DNA of 22,961 nucleotides from Spirochaetia bacterium (GCA_900770075.1 CAAGIZ010000204.1:1-22961); one strand, 5' to 3'. Shown: positions 13,622-21,653, counted from the stretch's first letter. Program-made: numbers and translations. The notes: a model not told the origin generated them from the sequence alone.

Positions 13622-15637
13622 TCAGAGGGTGGCCGGAGGAACAACACTCTCCCCCGCCCCACAGTTCTCACTTATGAGTTCCACCAGTTCCCTTCCGAAC
13701 TTTTCTGCCTTGTTTTCGCCGATTCCGTAGCATTTTCTGAGGGCAGAAAGACAGTCCGGTCTTTTTACGGCAAGTTCCCGAAGGGTTCTGTCGCCAAAAA
13801 TTATGTATGGCGGAACGTTCATCTCCTCTGCCTTGCCCTTACGCCATTTTTTTAGGGCAGACAGCAAAGCAAGGCTTTCTGAATCCAGTATTTCCGCCTG
13901 TCCGCCAGAGTTTTCCTTTTTTTTGAGGAGCACAAAACCTGTTTTTGAGCCGCTTTTTTTGCCGGCGGGTTTGGGGAATAAAAGACCTCCCGTAGAGCCG
14001 GTACCTGCCCTGTTTTTTGGGACAAAAGTTCCAACAGCCTTTAAGTCCTGAGCCGAATTTTCCCGCTGAACAAAATCCGCCCCGCTTCCAAAAGGCAGAA
14101 GGATTTTATCTCGGTTTTTAAGCACCCCAAGACCTTCCCTGGTAAGCATGAGAACCCCATAATCCCCGGTCTTTACGATATATTTTTTTTCGATAAGGAG
14201 GGAAGCCAGTTCCATCCACTGGCTTTTATCCAGTTCCTGCCCGATTCCCCAGGTGGAAAGCATATTGTGCGAATTGTCCATGATTTTTTTGCTTCTGGAA
14301 CCGAGAAGCACATCGGAAATATAGGCCGCCCCAAACCGGGAATTGGTACGTATTATGCAGCTCATAAATTTCTGGCAGGGAACGGTCATGTCCACAAGTG
14401 CGGCAGGCCCAGACGAGCAGATGTCGCAGCAGCAGGAATTCTCCCCGGCAGAACTGTATTCCTCTCCAAAATAAGCAAGAAGTTTTTTCCGGCGGCAACT
14501 CCGTTCCGAAGCGTAGTCCGCCATAGCCTGTAAAAGCTTTTCTGAATTCTGAGGGTCAGAAGAATCCGAAAAAAAGCGCCGTATTTTAAAGATGTCCGCC
14601 CCGGAATAAAGCAGAAGAGCCTCGCTGGGAAGACCGTCCCGCCCGGCCCGGCCTATCTCCTGATAGTACTGTTCCAGAGATTTTGGCAGGTCATAGTGGA
14701 TTACAAAGCGCACGTTGGGCTTGTCTATGCCCATGCCAAAAGCAAGGGTTGCCACCATAATCTGCACCTGATCCCGGATAAACTGAGTCTGGTGATTTTT
14801 ACGTTCTTCGTCAGAAAGTCCTGCGTGATAGTTCAGGGCGGAATAGCCGGCTTTTTGCAAAGACTGGGTAAGACTGTCCACCTGCCTGCGGCTGAAGCAG
14901 TAAATTATTCCGCTTTCGTCCCAGTGCCGGCGTATACAGTCTATAGTCTGGGCAAAGGCATCGTTTTTGCGCTGCACCGACAGAAAGATATTCGGGCGGT
15001 CAAAACTGGAAATTTCTATTTCCGGGTCTTTTAACGCAAGGTTTTGAATTATGTCCGCCCGCACCTGAGCAGTTGCCGTTGCCGTAAGGGCAAGACACAC
15101 CGCCCCCGGAAACTGTCTGCGCACTGCCGCAATTTCCAGAAACTCTGGTCTAAAGTCGTGCCCCCACTCAGAAACGCAGTGAGCCTCGTCTATCGTAATG
15201 CAGCTTACTTTTATGCGGCTGTCGTGAAGCAGATCCTGAATTTTCTGGGAAGCCAGCCCCTCCGGCGAAACATAGAGGATTTTTGTTTCCCCTCTTCTGA
15301 TGGAATTCATGGCCTGCAGGTATTCGTCCCACTCTAGAGAACTGTTCAAAAAAACCGCATTTACGCCGGAAGCCAGCAGGCTGTCCACCTGATCCTGCAT
15401 GAGGGAAATCAGGGGCGACACAACGACAGTTATGCCGTCAAAAATCAGGGCGGGAATCTGATAACAGAGGGACTTTCCCCCGCCGGTAGGCATTATGGCA
15501 AGGGTGTCTTTTTTGTCCAAAACATTGCCGATAATCCTGCGCTGAAGAAGGCGGAAGGAATCATAACCGAAAACTTCCTTTAAGATTTTTTCAGGTTCTG
15601 CACCTGCGTACGGGTCTGTAAAAGTTTCTGCACTCAT
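13622..15637 (-). CDS. recQ: ATP-dependent DNA helicase RecQ
   Basis: 671 residues. The two RecA-like domains carry Walker A PTGGGKS (50-56) and DEAH (150-153, ITIDEAHCVSEWGH), the aromatic-rich loop after it, and 'QEIGRAGRDG' motif VI. A zinc-binding segment with a CRRKKLL...CCCDIC cysteine set follows. The C-terminus has an HRDC domain (LALLSALKKWRKGKAEE ... YGIGENKAEKFG). RecQ unwinds 3'-5' and resolves recombination intermediates. I chose the ATG reading MSAETFTDPY; an extension of seven codons upstream would need an ATT start. An AGGGG lies about 10 nt upstream. The divergent tRNA promoter overlaps its leader region. Confidence 0.94.
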   Translation of the reverse strand: MSAETFTDPYAGAEPEKILKEVFGYDSFRLLQRRIIGNVLDKKDTLAIMPTGGGKSLCYQIPALIFDGITVVVSPLISLMQDQVDSLLASGVNAVFLNSSLEWDEYLQAMNSIRRGETKILYVSPEGLASQKIQDLLHDSRIKVSCITIDEAHCVSEWGHDFRPEFLEIAAVRRQFPGAVCLALTATATAQVRADIIQNLALKDPEIEISSFDRPNIFLSVQRKNDAFAQTIDCIRRHWDESGIIYCFSRRQVDSLTQSLQKAGYSALNYHAGLSDEERKNHQTQFIRDQVQIMVATLAFGMGIDKPNVRFVIHYDLPKSLEQYYQEIGRAGRDGLPSEALLLYSGADIFKIRRFFSDSSDPQNSEKLLQAMADYASERSCRRKKLLAYFGEEYSSAGENSCCCDICSSGPAALVDMTVPCQKFMSCIIRTNSRFGAAYISDVLLGSRSKKIMDNSHNMLSTWGIGQELDKSQWMELASLLIEKKYIVKTGDYGVLMLTREGLGVLKNRDKILLPFGSGADFVQRENSAQDLKAVGTFVPKNRAGTGSTGGLLFPKPAGKKSGSKTGFVLLKKKENSGGQAEILDSESLALLSALKKWRKGKAEEMNVPPYIIFGDRTLRELAVKRPDCLSALRKCYGIGENKAEKFGRELVELISENCGAGESVVPPATL

Positions 15638-15652
15638 AACCTGCGCCCCTGC

Positions 15653-15682
15653 TTGCAATAAAAATCCTTTTTCTGTTATAAT
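15653..15682 (+). promoter_or_regulatory. tRNA-Leu promoter
   Basis: -35 TTGCAA (15653-15658), 18-bp spacer, extended -10 TGT-TATAAT (consensus -10 at 15677-15682). Predicted start near 15689, six nt before the mature tRNA 5' end. Confidence 0.8.
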
Positions 15683-15694
15683 AATACATCATTT

Positions 15695-15777
15695 GCCGAA
15701 GTGGTGGAACGGTAGACACGAAAGACTCAAAATCTTTTGCAGGCGACTGTGTAAGGGTTCAAGTCCCTTCTTCGGTA
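15695..15777 (+). tRNA. tRNA-Leu (CAA anticodon)
   Basis: An 83-nt class II tRNA. The acceptor arm GCCGAAG pairs with CTTCGGT (a G1-U72 wobble), discriminator A. The D arm is TGGTGGAACGGTAGACACG. The anticodon stem AAAGA/TCTTT encloses CTCAAAA, with CAA at 15728-15730, reading UUG. A long variable arm (TGCAGGCGACTGTGTA) and a T arm AGGG-TTCAAGT-CCCT follow. The CCA end is not encoded. Its own promoter and terminator make it a single-gene unit. Confidence 0.95.
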
Positions 15778-15785
15778 TAAAAGTT

Positions 15786-15822
15786 AAAGAACCGGAGCAG
15801 AAGTGCTCAGGTTCTTTTTTTT
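15786..15822 (+). terminator. tRNA-Leu terminator, probably bidirectional
   Basis: AAAGAACC pairs with GGTTCTTT, enclosing an inner stem GAGCA-gaag-TGCTC, and is followed by T9. Read on the minus strand it also has a T-rich tail, so it may end the convergent comM transcript 31 bp further on. Confidence 0.85.
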
Positions 15823-15852
15823 GCCTTCCACTGCATCCTTTTAGCAGCATCC

Positions 15853-17424
15853 TTATTCAAGACAGGTACTGTCCAAAGGTCCGCTGTCCACCCTAAAGCC
15901 TACCGCTTCCTTCAAATCCGAAAGTTCAATTTCCGCCCGGCCTTCCATATCCGCAATTGTTCTGGCAAGCTTAAGGCAGGCACTTACACCCCTTTGAGAA
16001 AGATTGAATTTTGCAGTCTGGCTCTCCAAAAAAGCAGATTTTTCTCCGTCAAGAGGACAAAGTTCCAGAATCTGTTTTGGTGAAAGCCTGGCATTTTTTA
16101 CGCCCCGGACACGCTGAACCTTCACTGCCACCGCAACCTTCCTGCGCAGAACCTCCGTCGAAATCCCCGGTTCTCCCCCGCTGCCACCTTCTCTTTCACC
16201 GGCAACGCAAACTCTCAGGTCTACCCGGTCTAAAAGGGGACCGCTGAATTTTTTCCAGTACATTTCCACGGCACGGGCGCTGCAAAGGCACAGCCGGTCT
16301 TCCACCCCGTAATTGCCGCAGGGGCAGGGATTTGCCGCCAGCAGGAGCTGAAAATCTGCCGGATAAACAGTGCTCCGCCCGGCCCGGCTCAAAGTAATGG
16401 AAGCAGTTTCCAAAGGAACCCTGAGCATCTGAAGCACACTTGACCTGAATTCCGCCGCCTCGTCCAAAAACAAGACCCCGTTGTGGGCAAGAGAGATTTC
16501 CCCGGGACGACAGTTTACCCCACCGCCACAGATACCTTCTATGGTGGCCGTCTGATGAGGCATCCTGAAACTTTTTTTACGCACAATGGAAACGCAGGAG
16601 GGCAAAAGCCCCGCAAGACTGTGAATCCGTGTTACGCTCTGGGCTTCTTCCACCGTCAAAAGCGGCAAAAGCCCCGGAAATTTCTGCAGAGCCAAAGTCT
16701 TTCCGCAGCCGGGCGGTCCAAAAGCCAGCAGGTTGTGCCCTCCTGCAGCCGCAATCTGCAAGGCACGGATAAGTTTTTTCTGCCCTTTAACCAGCCCGAA
16801 TTCAAATTCCTCCTCCACCGGCGGAAAAAGCACCCCGTCCACACAAACAGAACCTTTCGGAGCCCCCTGTTCCTCGGAAAAATGCACCTCCCCGGAAAAC
16901 AACTCCGGTTTATAGAGGGCATCAAAGGCTTCTGCAAGATTTTTGGCCGCAAAAACCTTCATGCCCGCAACTTCCCTGGCCTCACTGGCATTTTGGGCGC
17001 TTACGATGCAGCAGTCAATTCCGGCAGCAAGGGCAGTCCCCGCCGCAGCATGCACACCCCGGACAGGACGCAAAAGCCCGGAAAGCTCCAGTTCCCCCAT
17101 AACAAGCACGCTTTTTTCAGAATCCCCGGAATTTTTCCCGTTTTGAGCATTGTACTGAGCGTCCAGAACAGCCAGGGCAAGAGCCAGATCAAAGCCCGCC
17201 CCTTCTTTTTTTAAATCCGCAGGCGAAAGACTAATCAAAACCCTCTCAAGCGGAAACTCAAATCCGGAATTTCTGATTGCAGAACGCATCCTCTCCCGGC
17301 TTTCCTTAACGGCACTGTCAGCCAGCCCCACCACGTCCACCGCAGGAATCCCCCGCCTCAAATCCACTTCGCAGGCAACAAGGGCACCTTCGTAACCAAA
17401 AGGAGAAAAAGAAAAAATCTTCAT
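15853..17424 (-). CDS. comM: ComM/YifB-type Mg-chelatase-like AAA+ ATPase
   Basis: 523 residues. The N-terminal Lon-protease-like/ChlI domain (1-175, 'ISLSPADLKKEGAGFDLALALA') is followed by an AAA+ domain with Walker A GPPGCGKT (236-243), Walker B GVLFLDEAAEF (316-326) and a zinc-type 'ANPCPCGNYG...CLC' cluster (364 on), then 'LLDRVDLRV'. ComM is a hexameric helicase that extends branch migration when incoming DNA is integrated during natural transformation; many YifB proteins are untested. GAGG sits 7 nt before the chosen ATG; a TTG two codons upstream is an annotation risk. Its 70-nt leader can form two exclusive hairpins. Confidence 0.93.
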   Translation of the reverse strand: MKIFSFSPFGYEGALVACEVDLRRGIPAVDVVGLADSAVKESRERMRSAIRNSGFEFPLERVLISLSPADLKKEGAGFDLALALAVLDAQYNAQNGKNSGDSEKSVLVMGELELSGLLRPVRGVHAAAGTALAAGIDCCIVSAQNASEAREVAGMKVFAAKNLAEAFDALYKPELFSGEVHFSEEQGAPKGSVCVDGVLFPPVEEEFEFGLVKGQKKLIRALQIAAAGGHNLLAFGPPGCGKTLALQKFPGLLPLLTVEEAQSVTRIHSLAGLLPSCVSIVRKKSFRMPHQTATIEGICGGGVNCRPGEISLAHNGVLFLDEAAEFRSSVLQMLRVPLETASITLSRAGRSTVYPADFQLLLAANPCPCGNYGVEDRLCLCSARAVEMYWKKFSGPLLDRVDLRVCVAGEREGGSGGEPGISTEVLRRKVAVAVKVQRVRGVKNARLSPKQILELCPLDGEKSAFLESQTAKFNLSQRGVSACLKLARTIADMEGRAEIELSDLKEAVGFRVDSGPLDSTCLE

Positions 17425-17431
17425 AAACAAA

Positions 17432-17481
17432 CCTCACTTTTTAAATGTCATCAAAAGTGAAAAACTGACAAAAAAATTCAC
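17432..17481 (-). promoter_or_regulatory. Alternative hairpins in the comM leader
   Basis: TCACTTTT (minus, 17460-17453) can pair with AAAAGTGA (17441-17434), running into the GAGG ribosome site. Part of the first arm can instead pair as GTGAA (17481-17477) with TTCAC (17461-17457). The two structures exclude each other, so ribosome access could be switched. No ligand or trigger is evident. Confidence 0.3.
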
Positions 17482-17501
17482 CCTGAAACAAAAAAAGAGA
17501 G

Positions 17502-17510
17502 ATTATAACA
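17502..17510 (-). promoter_or_regulatory. comM extended -10 promoter
   Basis: TGT-TATAAT on the minus strand, identical to the tRNA-Leu extended -10. No good -35 is seen. Predicted start near 17495. Confidence 0.5.
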
Positions 17511-17524
17511 AATTTTTATTTTAT

Positions 17525-17681
17525 TACGGGCGGAACTCCACTGTCCAGCGGCTACTCTGGGTTCGCTCGCACTCATTGGAGCGGACAAGCCGCCCCAACT
17601 ACGCCCGCCGCATCCGGCGCAGGTTTTATTGGAAAAAAAAAGCGATTTTATAGACCAAAGACAAGTTTTTCGAGATTTCCT
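17525..17681. repeat. Dispersed repeat at the PHP gene 3' end
   Basis: The second copy of the family at 1018-1169: GGCGGAACTCCACTGTC, CGCACTCATTGGAGCGG, CCGCATCCGGCGCAGGTTTTA, ending in a degenerate AAAATCG/CAAGTTTTTCGAG inverted repeat just before the PHP stop. It has no coding content. Confidence 0.5.
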
Positions 17682-18563
17682 TCAGTCCTTAACCCAGTCG
17701 GTATTTCTAAAATCAAAGTCATCACCAAGGGCAGGCTTTAAATTTTCCAGCCAGAACCGTTCTTCTATCTTTTTGTCGCCGGCAGTTCTTCCAAGGTGCC
17801 GGTCAGCCCTTACTCCCTTCCCGTGAAAATCGCTGCCAGCAGTAACGAACATTCCCAGTTTTCCTGCAAGCTCTTCCAGATGCCAGCACTGCCCCTTTCT
17901 TGCAGCAGGATGCCAGGCTTCCAGCCCTTGCACTCCGGCACTGCGGATTTTTTTAAGTTCCTCTTCCAGACTGGACATTCCCAGATAAAGGGAAAGCGGG
18001 TGGGCAATTACGGGAACTCCCCCGGAAGTCTTTATGGCTTCCACAGCAGTTTCCAGGTTTTCGCCTGAGTGGGTTACGTACCATCTTTTGCCTCTGGACA
18101 AAAAGCGGTCAAAGGCCTCCTGCCTGTTACGGACAACCCCTTTCTGCACGAGAAATTCCGCAAAGTGGGGGCGGCCAATCTGACTGGCAGAAAAACAGCC
18201 TTCAATTTCTTCCAGAGAAAAGTTCAAGCCGTCTTCGTTCATCTTCCTTACGATTTCTGAATTACGCCTTACCCTCTCTTCCGTCAGATACTCAATTACG
18301 TTTTTTAACTCTTCGCTTTTGCGCCGGAGCCCCAGCCCCAGAAGGTGGAATTCCCCGGAGGACCATGCAATGTTAATCTCAATACCCGGAACAAAATTTA
18401 CACCGGTTTTAAGGCAGGTTTTTGCCGCAGCCTTTAAGCCGTCTACAGTATCGTGGTCAGTTAAAGCCCAGACCGAAAGATTTTTTTCAGCCGCATACAA
18501 AGCCGAATCCTCCGGCGAAAGAATACCGTCAGAAGCAGAAGAATGAGAGTGCAAGTCAATCAT
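17682..18563 (-). CDS. PHP-domain phosphoesterase, RNase AM-like
   Basis: 293 residues from the chosen ATG. The polymerase-and-histidinol-phosphatase motifs are MIDLHSHSSASDG (H5, H7, D12), LTDHDT (D36, H37, D38), GIEIN (E62) and HLLGLG (H73). Later come the family histidines 'GRPHFAEFL', PVIAHPL and SGSDFHGK-type 'AGSDFHGKG'. Together they build a trinuclear metal centre. Closest described relatives trim 5' ends of RNA and DNA or hydrolyse 3',5'-bisphosphonucleotides (YciV/RNase AM). The longer reading (12 more codons) is rejected because an extended -10 lies 6 nt before this ATG. Confidence 0.88.
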   Translation of the reverse strand: MIDLHSHSSASDGILSPEDSALYAAEKNLSVWALTDHDTVDGLKAAAKTCLKTGVNFVPGIEINIAWSSGEFHLLGLGLRRKSEELKNVIEYLTEERVRRNSEIVRKMNEDGLNFSLEEIEGCFSASQIGRPHFAEFLVQKGVVRNRQEAFDRFLSRGKRWYVTHSGENLETAVEAIKTSGGVPVIAHPLSLYLGMSSLEEELKKIRSAGVQGLEAWHPAARKGQCWHLEELAGKLGMFVTAGSDFHGKGVRADRHLGRTAGDKKIEERFWLENLKPALGDDFDFRNTDWVKD

Positions 18564-18569
18564 GCCGAA

Positions 18570-18578
18570 AATATACCA
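18570..18578 (-). promoter_or_regulatory. PHP gene extended -10, predicted leaderless
   Basis: TGG-TATATT on the minus strand, then TTCGGC and the ATG. No -35 of quality at 16-18 bp, but the TG extension can compensate. Confidence 0.5.
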
Positions 18579-18650
18579 TAAAAACCCCAGAACAGCCACA
18601 ACAAGAGGAAAATCCTCAATAGGATTTATTCAGTGTTTCCTTAGGGCAAA

Positions 18651-18851
18651 AGTTATAAACAGGGCGTTCCGGCTAAAGCCGTCGGCTGTTCCGCACTTCG
18701 CTCCCGCTCATTCCTACACTTCGTTTCGGAACGCAAATGCGTGATTTATGGTCGCTTCCTGCAATTGCAAACTACTCCATATTACGGTATTGATCTACCG
18801 CTTGTAAATTCCTGATTTTGTTGTCCTGGGGGTGTGTTTTTTCCGGGGGCT
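18651..18851. other. Gene-free spacer with short GC-rich motifs
   Basis: Between the PHP gene and the cNMP gene are 507 bp without a credible gene. 18661-18745 is a GC-rich palindromic stretch (GGCTAAAGCC, CGTTCCG...CGGAACG). 18746-18840 is AT-rich and featureless to me. The inverted repeat copy then begins. Confidence 0.4.
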
Positions 18852-18974
18852 TAGCCCTTGCTGGAGCAGCGCCGGTGGCGTTCCGCAGCGGGGTGAAGCT
18901 TGCTTCAAACCGCGGAGGAATGAAGCGTCAAGCGGAACTGCGGAAGGAAGGTTTGACAGGAGATGTGCTCCAAA
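18852..18974 (+). repeat. 123-bp repeat, left copy of an inverted pair
   Basis: It matches the reverse complement of 21258-21381 at roughly nine bases in ten, from TAGCCCTTGCTGGAGCAG through CGGAACTGCGGAAGGAAGG to TTTGACAGG and GCTCCAAAT. It lies just upstream of the cNMP regulator gene. Its internal TTGACA has no -10 at the right distance, unlike the right copy. Confidence 0.85.
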
Positions 18975-19070
18975 TTTCCTAAAAAAAATTGGAGAAATTT
19001 AACAATTTCTGAGTGAAGTTCCTTGCGTTTTGAATTATAATGGATAAAATAACGGAGGTTTTCGGGAATT

Positions 19071-20315
19071 ATGCCTAAGATAATGCAATACAACAAGGGT
19101 GCCATTATTTATTTTGCAGGTGACCACGACGAAAGGGTTTTTATCCTGCAGAAAGGATGTGTCGTAATTTCCTCAACTGACATTGAGTCGAACCTTCCTG
19201 TTACCGAGCAGATTAAAAACGGTGAATTTTTCGGCGTAAAGTCTGCTTTGGGGCATTTTCCCCGGGAAGAAACGGCAACTGTACTGATGGATTCCCTGTG
19301 CATCTCCCTTACCGTGCAGGAATTTGAAAATATTTTTTCTTCCAACAAGGCTCTGATTTTAAAAATGCTCAGGGTCTTTTCTAACCAGCTCCGGCACATA
19401 CACACTCAAATGGAAGAAATTCTCAACAAGGGTAAGGACGTAAACCGGCAGAGCGGGCTTTTGAGCGTTGCCCAGGCTTTTTATGATGACGAAAAATGGC
19501 GCAGTTGCGCGGACGTGTGTCTTGCCTACCTTAAGCGTTACCCCGGCACTCCTGACGAAGGGGCTGTCAAAAAAATGTTTGTTACTTCACAGGCCAGAGC
19601 GAAAAGTGTTTCCCGTTTTTCTGTCTCCGATACTGTGGCAGAGGGTGCGGTCAGCGGAGACAAATCGCTCAAGGTTTTTGAACTTCCGGCTTTTGACCGC
19701 TTTACAAAAAAATACGAGCCGGGTCAGGTCATAATTGCGGAATTCGAGCCGGGGGAAAGTTTTTACCTTATTCAGAAAGGAACTGTCCAGCTGGTCAAGT
19801 GCGTAAACGGTCAGAACAAAAATCTGGACATCTTAAAGCCAGGGGAGTTTTTCGGAGAAATGGCGATTCTGGACAATTCTCCCCGGTCTGCCACCTGTCT
19901 TGCCCTGGGCAATGTTCAGTGTCTCGAATTCAACAAGGCGAATTTTGAACTTTTAATCACCGGGAACCCTCAGATTGCCCTGAACATCCTTAAACTTTTC
20001 TGCAAGCGGATTTACGACCAGAAAAGGCGTTTTAAAATCCTCGTTATTCAGGACCCTCAGGCACGGGTTGCGGACGTTTTCTGCATGCTCAACGAAATGA
20101 ACCCTCCTGCAAATCCCAACGAAAAACAGCGCAGGTTCAACGTTACGGTGCAGGACGTGGCTCAGTGGGCAGCTCTTCCCCTCCAGAAGACAATGGAAGA
20201 ACTTAACAACTTTGCTTCGGCCCGCAAAATCGAAGTGTTCGAATCAAACATAATCGTAAACAACATTGCCGCAATGAAGCGCATCGTAGACACCAGGTCA
20301 ATAGCGCGGCAATAA
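19071..20315 (+). CDS. Cyclic-nucleotide-binding regulator, two CNB domains
   Basis: 414 residues. An N-terminal CNB domain (1-110) and a second (205-315) are separated by a helical, TPR-like linker (125-180). The C-terminal 345-410 looks like a degenerate winged helix (VTVQDVAQWAALPLQKTMEELNNF). The second domain has a proper phosphate-binding cassette F-G-E-M-A...PRSAT (E263, R272, S273) fit for cAMP or cGMP. The first reads FGVKSALGHFPREE, lacking the Glu. It is probably a Crp/Fnr-like regulator or sensor scaffold. GGAGG lies 12 nt and GGGA 4 nt before the ATG, and a TATAAT at 19036-19041 is the likely -10. Short tandem repeats cross the stop codon. Confidence 0.83.
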   Translation: MPKIMQYNKGAIIYFAGDHDERVFILQKGCVVISSTDIESNLPVTEQIKNGEFFGVKSALGHFPREETATVLMDSLCISLTVQEFENIFSSNKALILKMLRVFSNQLRHIHTQMEEILNKGKDVNRQSGLLSVAQAFYDDEKWRSCADVCLAYLKRYPGTPDEGAVKKMFVTSQARAKSVSRFSVSDTVAEGAVSGDKSLKVFELPAFDRFTKKYEPGQVIIAEFEPGESFYLIQKGTVQLVKCVNGQNKNLDILKPGEFFGEMAILDNSPRSATCLALGNVQCLEFNKANFELLITGNPQIALNILKLFCKRIYDQKRRFKILVIQDPQARVADVFCMLNEMNPPANPNEKQRRFNVTVQDVAQWAALPLQKTMEELNNFASARKIEVFESNIIVNNIAAMKRIVDTRSIARQ

Positions 20316-20353
20316 GCGCGCAATAAGCGCGCAATATGCGCAGCAATATGCCG
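20300..20353 (+). repeat. Short tandem repeat across the cNMP gene stop
   Basis: About four copies of an 11-12-base unit, GCGC(G/A)(G)CAATA(A/T), run from the last codons through the stop (the TAA is in the second unit). Copy-number change would alter the C-terminus or stop position. No gene lies in the remaining convergent spacer to xthA, which holds CCGGACAG(A/T)CT twice and a C8 run. Confidence 0.6.
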
Positions 20354-20476
20354 GTAAGACGGTCAGCCGCAACGCTTTTTTCGGGCAGCCCCATGCCGTC
20401 AAACCGCAGGCTCCCCGGACAGACTGCCAAAAACTTACATTTTTAGCGCCCCCCCCGGACAGTCTCCTGCCAGCCT

Positions 20477-21244
20477 TCAGACTTCGCAGTTACAGGTCAG
20501 TTCCACAGGACAGTGGTCTGAACCTAAAATCTCCGAATGAATCTTCGCCCCGGTCATGCTCTGTTTTAAGCCTTCGCTCACCAGAAAATAGTCAATACGC
20601 CAGCCAGCATTTTTTTCCCTTGCGTGGAAGCGGTACGACCACCAACTGTAAGCCCCGGCAGTTTCCGGGTAAAAATGCCTGAAAGAATCCGTAAAGCCCG
20701 CCGCCAGAAGTTCGGTCATCTTGCCCCGCTCTTCATCCGTAAAACCTGCATTGCGGCGGTTGGAAGCAGGATTTTTTATGTCGATTTCCTCGTGGGCAAC
20801 GTTCAAATCTCCGCAGACGATTACGCCTTTTTTTGCAGCCAGGGACAAAAGATATTTTTTAAAATCGTCTTCCCAGCGCATACGGTAGTCCAGCCGCTTA
20901 AGCTCGGTCTGAGAATTGGGAGTGTAAACCGTCACAAGGTAAAAATTTCTGTATTCAAGGGTGATGACCCGTCCTTCCCTGTCGTGCTCGGCAATACCCA
21001 TGCCATAAGCCGCCGAAAGAGGTTCATGTTTTGTAAAAATTGCCGTGCCGGAATAGCCTTTTTTTTCCGCATAGTTCCAGAACTTAAAATACCCCGGCAA
21101 ATCCAGTTCAATCTGCCCTTCCTGAAGCTTAGTTTCCTGCAGACAAAAAAAATCCGCATCCAGAGAGTTAAAGGCCTCGTAAAAATTCTTGCCGGTCACA
21201 GCCCGAAGCCCGTTTACATTCCAAGAAATAAATTTTAAATCCAT
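20477..21244 (-). CDS. xthA: Exodeoxyribonuclease III
   Basis: 255 residues. The exonuclease-endonuclease-phosphatase motifs are all present: SWNVNGLRA (N9, N11), LQETKL (E37), VYTPNS (Y107), CGDLNVAHEEID (D146, N148), 'WRIDYFLVS' and GSDHCPV (D243, H244). It cuts abasic sites and removes 3' blocking ends in base-excision repair. I place the start at MDLKFISWN; the longer frame (48 more codons) runs back through a dispersed repeat and over the promoter. A TTGACA-17-TAGAAT promoter ends 7 nt before this ATG and no Shine-Dalgarno exists, so the mRNA is predicted leaderless. Confidence 0.93.
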   Translation of the reverse strand: MDLKFISWNVNGLRAVTGKNFYEAFNSLDADFFCLQETKLQEGQIELDLPGYFKFWNYAEKKGYSGTAIFTKHEPLSAAYGMGIAEHDREGRVITLEYRNFYLVTVYTPNSQTELKRLDYRMRWEDDFKKYLLSLAAKKGVIVCGDLNVAHEEIDIKNPASNRRNAGFTDEERGKMTELLAAGFTDSFRHFYPETAGAYSWWSYRFHAREKNAGWRIDYFLVSEGLKQSMTGAKIHSEILGSDHCPVELTCNCEV

Positions 21245-21251
21245 AAGGAAA

Positions 21252-21280
21252 ATTCTATTTTGGAGCGCACCCCCTGTCAA
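21252..21280 (-). promoter_or_regulatory. xthA promoter, -35 inside a repeat
   Basis: On the minus strand, consensus -35 TTGACA (21280-21275), 17 bp, -10 TAGAAT (21257-21252), then TTTCCTT and the ATG. The -35 belongs to the 123-bp repeat copy; the -10 lies at its edge. Confidence 0.75.
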
Positions 21281-21381
21281 GCCTTCCTTCCGCAGTTCCG
21301 CTGACCGCTCCATTCCTCCGCGGCTTGAAGCAGGCTTCACCCCGCTGCGGAACGCCTCCGGCGCTGCTCCAGCAAGGGCTA
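21258..21381 (-). repeat. 123-bp repeat, right copy of an inverted pair
   Basis: The reverse complement of 18852-18974 with about ten differences. Like the left copy it lies just upstream of, and is oriented toward, a gene (xthA). The rest of the spacer to the flavoprotein gene (21382-21653) is AT-rich and holds GTGCTG-a-CAGCAC (about 21540-21552) but no gene I can support. Confidence 0.85.
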
Positions 21382-21653
21382 GGTGCACCCCAAAAAAAGC
21401 AGCCGGAAATTCTTTTCAAAGCAAAAATTTATAAAATTTTTTTTCTAAAAAAGCAAAATTCATCAAGCTTCTGCATTGTAAATTTTGAAGGAAAAATTGG
21501 GGCGGGAGGGAGCGAATGGGCAGGCAAAAACACGCGTGTAGTGCTGACAGCACGGTTTTGCAATGAACATTCGCGACCGGTAGCCCCCTGTTTTAAATTA
21601 TTTTTTATAATACAGAAGCCTGCAAAATAATCTGTCTTTTACTCAAGGATTTG

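Noticed and set aside
16483..17214. 243-codon plus-strand frame opposite comM
   Set aside because: Shadow of a strongly conserved ATPase gene; no ribosome site or recognisable motif.
20624..21238. 204-codon plus-strand frame opposite xthA
   Set aside because: Antisense to a complete exonuclease III gene with all catalytic motifs.
18852..21381. Composite transposon flanked by inverted repeats
   Set aside because: The enclosed genes are a cNMP regulator and xthA; no transposase, and related repeats occur singly elsewhere in the window.
21245..21388. 48-codon N-terminal extension of exonuclease III
   Set aside because: It translates the dispersed repeat and the xthA promoter; the enzyme family starts at MDLKFISWN.
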